DNA of 35,192 nt from JBOFCO01 sp051646105 (GTDB taxonomy: Bacteria > Pseudomonadota > Alphaproteobacteria > Rhodobacterales > Rhodobacteraceae), in NCBI GenBank assembly GCA_051646105.1, contig JBOFCO010000144.1, positions 1 to 35,192 on the forward strand, written 5' to 3'. Both the position numbers and the translations under genes were made by a program. The notes under the pieces were generated by a model. The model searched no databases and had not been told where the DNA came from. It saw only the letters and a list, made by a program, of their open reading frames with translations. This document shows, in pieces, positions 32,516-35,192 of this stretch. Position 1 is the first letter of the stretch, and each line of letters begins with the position of its first letter.

Positions 32516-33736
32516 ATGCGGCTTTTTACAGTGCTTGCAGCGATTTCCCTGGCCGTCGGTGCCATGACCGGACCTGCGCCCGCGCAGGATGCGTATGCGC
32601 CCGCGATCATCGTCAATGACAAGGTGATCACGCAATACGAACTTGACCAGCGCATCCGCTTTCTCACCCTGCTGCGCGCGCCGGGCGACGTGCCCGCCCT
32701 GGCCGAGCAGTTGCTGATCGAGGACCGGCTGCGTCTGGACGCCGCCGATGATCTTGGCCTGACGCTGACGGCAGAGCAGGTGACGGCCGGCATGACCGAA
32801 TTTGCCGGACGGGCCAATCTGGGGCTGGAGGAGTTTCTGGCCGCCATTGCCCAGGGCGGCGTGCAGCCGGAAACCTATCGCGATTTTGTCGAGGCCGGAC
32901 TGATCTGGCGCGATGTCGTCCGGGCGAAATTCGGCGAAACGGTATCCGTGACCAATGCCGAGGTCGACCGGGCGCTGGCGAATTTCAAGCGCGAGGACAA
33001 TTCCGACAAGGTTCTGCTTTCCGAAATCGTCCTGCCGCTGGAGGGCGAGGATACCGCCGACAATCCGTTGCTTGCCAAGCGGCTGTCGCAGGCGCTGTCG
33101 TCCGAAAGCGATTTTGCCGGGGCGGCAAAGAAGTATTCGGCGGCCCCCAGCAAGGGGCGGGGCGGTCGGCTGGAATGGACGACGATCGACAGCCTGCCAC
33201 CAGAGGTGGCCGCGGTCGTGCGGAGCATGGAAAAGGGCCAGGTCTCGCAGCCTGTGAATGTGACCGGGGCTATTGCGCTGTTCTTCCTGCGCGACACGGA
33301 AGAGGGCGGCACATTGGAGGGATCGCCGGATTCCGTGGAATATGCCACGCTGCTGATCCCCGGTGCCGGAACCGATGCCGCGCAGGCCGAAGTTCAGCGC
33401 CTGACGGATAAAGTCCGCACCTGCGATGCACTTTACCCGATTGCGCGCAAGCTGCCGGAAGGTCGTTTCGAGCGGAAGGTCGCGGCCGCCGGTGCCGTTC
33501 CCGGCGACATCGCGGGGGAGATCGCGCGTCTGGATACCAACCAGAGTTCTGCCAGGGTAGAGCGCGGCGGGGCGCTGGTTTTCGTCATGGTCTGTGCCCG
33601 CGGCGGTGCGACAGGTGACCTGAAAAGCGAACCGCGCGAGCAGACCGCAAATGCACTGGTCAACCAGAAGCTTTCGGCGCAGTCGGACCTGTATCTTGAG
33701 GAATTGCGCGCCAAGGCCGTGATCCGCAAACCGTGA
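32516..33736 (+). CDS. surA: Periplasmic chaperone/peptidyl-prolyl isomerase SurA
   Basis: Folds outer-membrane proteins such as LptD. 406 aa. Signal peptide to about residue 23 (MTGPAPA-Q). The SurA N-terminal chaperone domain starts at IIVNDKVITQYELDQRIRFL. The parvulin domain (about 165-265) has SEIVLPL, the KYSAAPSKGRGGRLEWT pattern and LPPEVAAVVRSMEKGQVSQPV. The second parvulin-like stretch (about 270-370) is more divergent. A 78-bp gap separates it from lptD; its stop overlaps the pdxA start (GTGA). Confidence 0.92.
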   Translation: MRLFTVLAAISLAVGAMTGPAPAQDAYAPAIIVNDKVITQYELDQRIRFLTLLRAPGDVPALAEQLLIEDRLRLDAADDLGLTLTAEQVTAGMTEFAGRANLGLEEFLAAIAQGGVQPETYRDFVEAGLIWRDVVRAKFGETVSVTNAEVDRALANFKREDNSDKVLLSEIVLPLEGEDTADNPLLAKRLSQALSSESDFAGAAKKYSAAPSKGRGGRLEWTTIDSLPPEVAAVVRSMEKGQVSQPVNVTGAIALFFLRDTEEGGTLEGSPDSVEYATLLIPGAGTDAAQAEVQRLTDKVRTCDALYPIARKLPEGRFERKVAAAGAVPGDIAGEIARLDTNQSSARVERGGALVFVMVCARGGATGDLKSEPREQTANALVNQKLSAQSDLYLEELRAKAVIRKP

Positions 33737-34713
33737 ACCGTCGCGAGCTTCCGGTTGCGGTCAGTTGCGGTGACCCCTCCGGTATCGGGCCTGAACTGGC
33801 GGTAGCGGCCTGGAAGGCGCTGGGCGATGGCCTGCCGTTCTTTCTGATCGGGGATGGCGCGCATCTGCCGCCCGAAGCGCCGGTTGCGCGCATCGCGTCA
33901 CCGCATCAGGCACGGGCGGCCTGCAAGCAGGGCCTGCCGCTGCTGGATCACCCCTTCCCCGCCCCCGCGCGCCCCGGCGAACCCGATCCCGCCAATGCGG
34001 CTGCGGTCATATCCGCGATCGCACGGGGGGTGGATCTGGTGCAAGACGGGCAGGCATCGGCACTGTGCACGCTGCCCATAAACAAGAAGGCACTGAAGGA
34101 TGGCGCTGGCTTTGCCTTTCCCGGCCATACTGAATATCTGGCGCATCTGGCGGGCGTGAACCGCGTGGTGATGATGCTCGCGGGCGAAGGGTTGCGGGTC
34201 GTGCCGGTGACAATCCACATTGCGCTGGACGCGGTGAAATCCGCGCTGACGCCGGCGCTGCTGGAAGACACCATTCGCATCACCCATGCCGGGCTGATCG
34301 GCGATTTCGGGTTGCATCGGCCACGGCTGGCGGTCGCCGGGCTGAATCCCCATGCCGGGGAAGGCGGTGCGATGGGGCGTGAGGAGATCGAGGTGATCAC
34401 CCCCGTCCTGAACCGTCTGCGGGCAGAGGGGATGCAGATCAACGGGCCGCTTTCGGCGGATACGATGTTTCACCCGGGGGCACGGTCACGCTATGACGCG
34501 GCAATCTGCATGTACCATGATCAGGCGCTGATCCCGATCAAGACGCTGGATTTCGCGGGCGGCGTAAATGTCACCCTTGGCCTGCCGTTCGTGCGCACCT
34601 CGCCCGATCACGGCACCGCCTATGACATTGCCGGGCGCGGCATCGCCGACCCGCAAAGCCTGATCGCGGCGCTGGTGATGGCGCGCGACATGGCCGCCGC
34701 ACGGGCTGTCTGA
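33733..34713 (+). CDS. pdxA: 4-Hydroxythreonine-4-phosphate dehydrogenase
   Basis: PLP biosynthesis (DXP-dependent route): oxidises 4-hydroxythreonine phosphate with NAD(P)+, leading to 3-amino-1-hydroxyacetone phosphate. 326 aa from the GTG at 33733, which overlaps the surA stop as GTGA. Motifs: SCGDPSGIGPEL at the start, FPGHTEYLA with H132 and T133, GLNPHAGEGG, the metal-ligand region MYHDQALIPIK, and SPDHGTAYDIAG. The stop overlaps the rsmA start (TGATG). The pdxA-rsmA order is conserved. Confidence 0.96.
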   Translation: MNRRELPVAVSCGDPSGIGPELAVAAWKALGDGLPFFLIGDGAHLPPEAPVARIASPHQARAACKQGLPLLDHPFPAPARPGEPDPANAAAVISAIARGVDLVQDGQASALCTLPINKKALKDGAGFAFPGHTEYLAHLAGVNRVVMMLAGEGLRVVPVTIHIALDAVKSALTPALLEDTIRITHAGLIGDFGLHRPRLAVAGLNPHAGEGGAMGREEIEVITPVLNRLRAEGMQINGPLSADTMFHPGARSRYDAAICMYHDQALIPIKTLDFAGGVNVTLGLPFVRTSPDHGTAYDIAGRGIADPQSLIAALVMARDMAAARAV

Positions 34714-35192
34714 TGGCTGCGATCGACGGGCTTCCGCCACTGCGCGAGGTGATCCGCGCGCATGATCTGGTCGCGAAAAAACAGCTTGGCCAAAACTTCC
34801 TGCTGGATCTGAACCTGACCGCCAAGATCGCGCGCATGGCAGGCGATCTGGCTGCCTGCGATGTGCTGGAGGTCGGTCCGGGCCCCGGTGGCCTGACGCG
34901 CGGCTTGCTGGCCGAGGGGGCGCGTCATGTGCTGGCGGTGGAGAAGGATGCCCGCTGCCTGCCCGCACTGGCAGAAATCGAGTCTGCCTATCCGGGGCGG
35001 CTGACGGTGCTGAACGCCGACGCGATGGAGGTGGATGCCCTTGCCCACCTGGCACCACCGATCCGGGTGGTGGCGAACCTGCCCTATAACGTCGGGACCG
35101 AACTGCTGATCCGCTGGCTGACGCCCCCGGACTGGCCGCCCTTCTGGCAATCCCTGACGCTGATGTTCCAGAAAGAGGTCGCCGAACGTATC
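34713..35192 (+). CDS. rsmA: 16S rRNA (adenine1518/1519-N6)-dimethyltransferase RsmA, partial
   Basis: Dimethylates two adjacent adenines in helix 45 of 16S rRNA. The window holds the first 160 codons and the gene is cut at its 3' end by the window edge, with the frame open. It starts MAAIDGLPPLREVI; then KKQLGQNFLLDLN (RNA/SAM entry), the SAM motif LEVGPGPGGLTRGLL, VEKDARCLPAL and the catalytic NLPYNVGTELL. Nothing seen is abnormal. It overlaps pdxA by one base. Confidence 0.95.
   Translation, partial: MAAIDGLPPLREVIRAHDLVAKKQLGQNFLLDLNLTAKIARMAGDLAACDVLEVGPGPGGLTRGLLAEGARHVLAVEKDARCLPALAEIESAYPGRLTVLNADAMEVDALAHLAPPIRVVANLPYNVGTELLIRWLTPPDWPPFWQSLTLMFQKEVAERI

Overview
The window reads as ordinary chromosome of a high-GC alphaproteobacterium, most likely a member of the Rhodobacteraceae/Paracoccaceae. 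Pointers are the alphaproteobacterial order lptF-lptG-lptD-surA-pdxA-rsmA, the pairing pepA-holC, an IalB-family secreted protein, a YcbB-type L,D-transpeptidase, a DUF853 ATPase and an NsrR-like Rrf2 regulator. I could not fix the genus. I see no tRNA, rRNA, CRISPR array, insertion sequence, prophage or integrase other than XerD.

Layout. 1-3.2 kb: typA, then a divergent pair of an AraC-family regulator and a four-helix membrane protein. 3.2-7.2 kb: a lytic transglycosylase, ssb, a DUF1203 protein and the shikimate pair aroK-aroB, with a 17-bp tandem repeat at the aroB 3' end. 7.1-11.1 kb: a tiny membrane protein, a large unidentified exported solenoid-like protein, xerD and a CNNM/CorC-type CBS protein. 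11.1-13.9 kb: a DUF853 HerA/FtsK-like ATPase, then a 470-bp gap with two forward-strand terminators and a clear sigma-70-type promoter, then ialB. 13.9-19.1 kb: envelope genes on the minus strand (L,D-transpeptidase, lpxD, a dedicated acyl carrier protein, a KAS-II-like synthase), with a Tat-exported DUF882/MepK-like peptidase divergent from the transpeptidase. 19.1-22 kb: an NsrR-like regulator with an FNR/NnrR-type box, a possible 56-aa protein, a TfoX C-terminal domain protein, ndk, a VOC protein and an unidentified protein. 22-25.1 kb: ABC-F ATPase, MarC and a membrane-anchored retropepsin-like protease in one run. 25.1-28 kb: pepA-holC-fkbM on the minus strand. 28-35.2 kb: the lptF-lptG-lptD-surA-pdxA-rsmA operon, with rsmA cut by the window end.

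How the genes work together. Much of the window serves the cell envelope: lipid A acylation (lpxD and probably the adjacent ACP and KAS), LPS export and insertion (lptF, lptG, lptD), outer-membrane protein folding (surA) and peptidoglycan remodelling (lytic transglycosylase, L,D-transpeptidase, MepK-like peptidase). The rest is housekeeping: translation (typA, ABC-F, rsmA), DNA replication and segregation (ssb, holC, xerD), aromatic amino acids (aroK, aroB), PLP synthesis (pdxA) and nucleotide pools (ndk).

I did not find a convincing undescribed multi-gene system. The points most worth a second look are the non-coding region before ialB (candidate small RNA or attenuator), the AraC/membrane-protein pair with spaced AAGTCG half-sites, the unidentified exported protein between aroK and xerD, the lpxD-ACP-KAS set, and the divergent L,D-transpeptidase/MepK-like pair.
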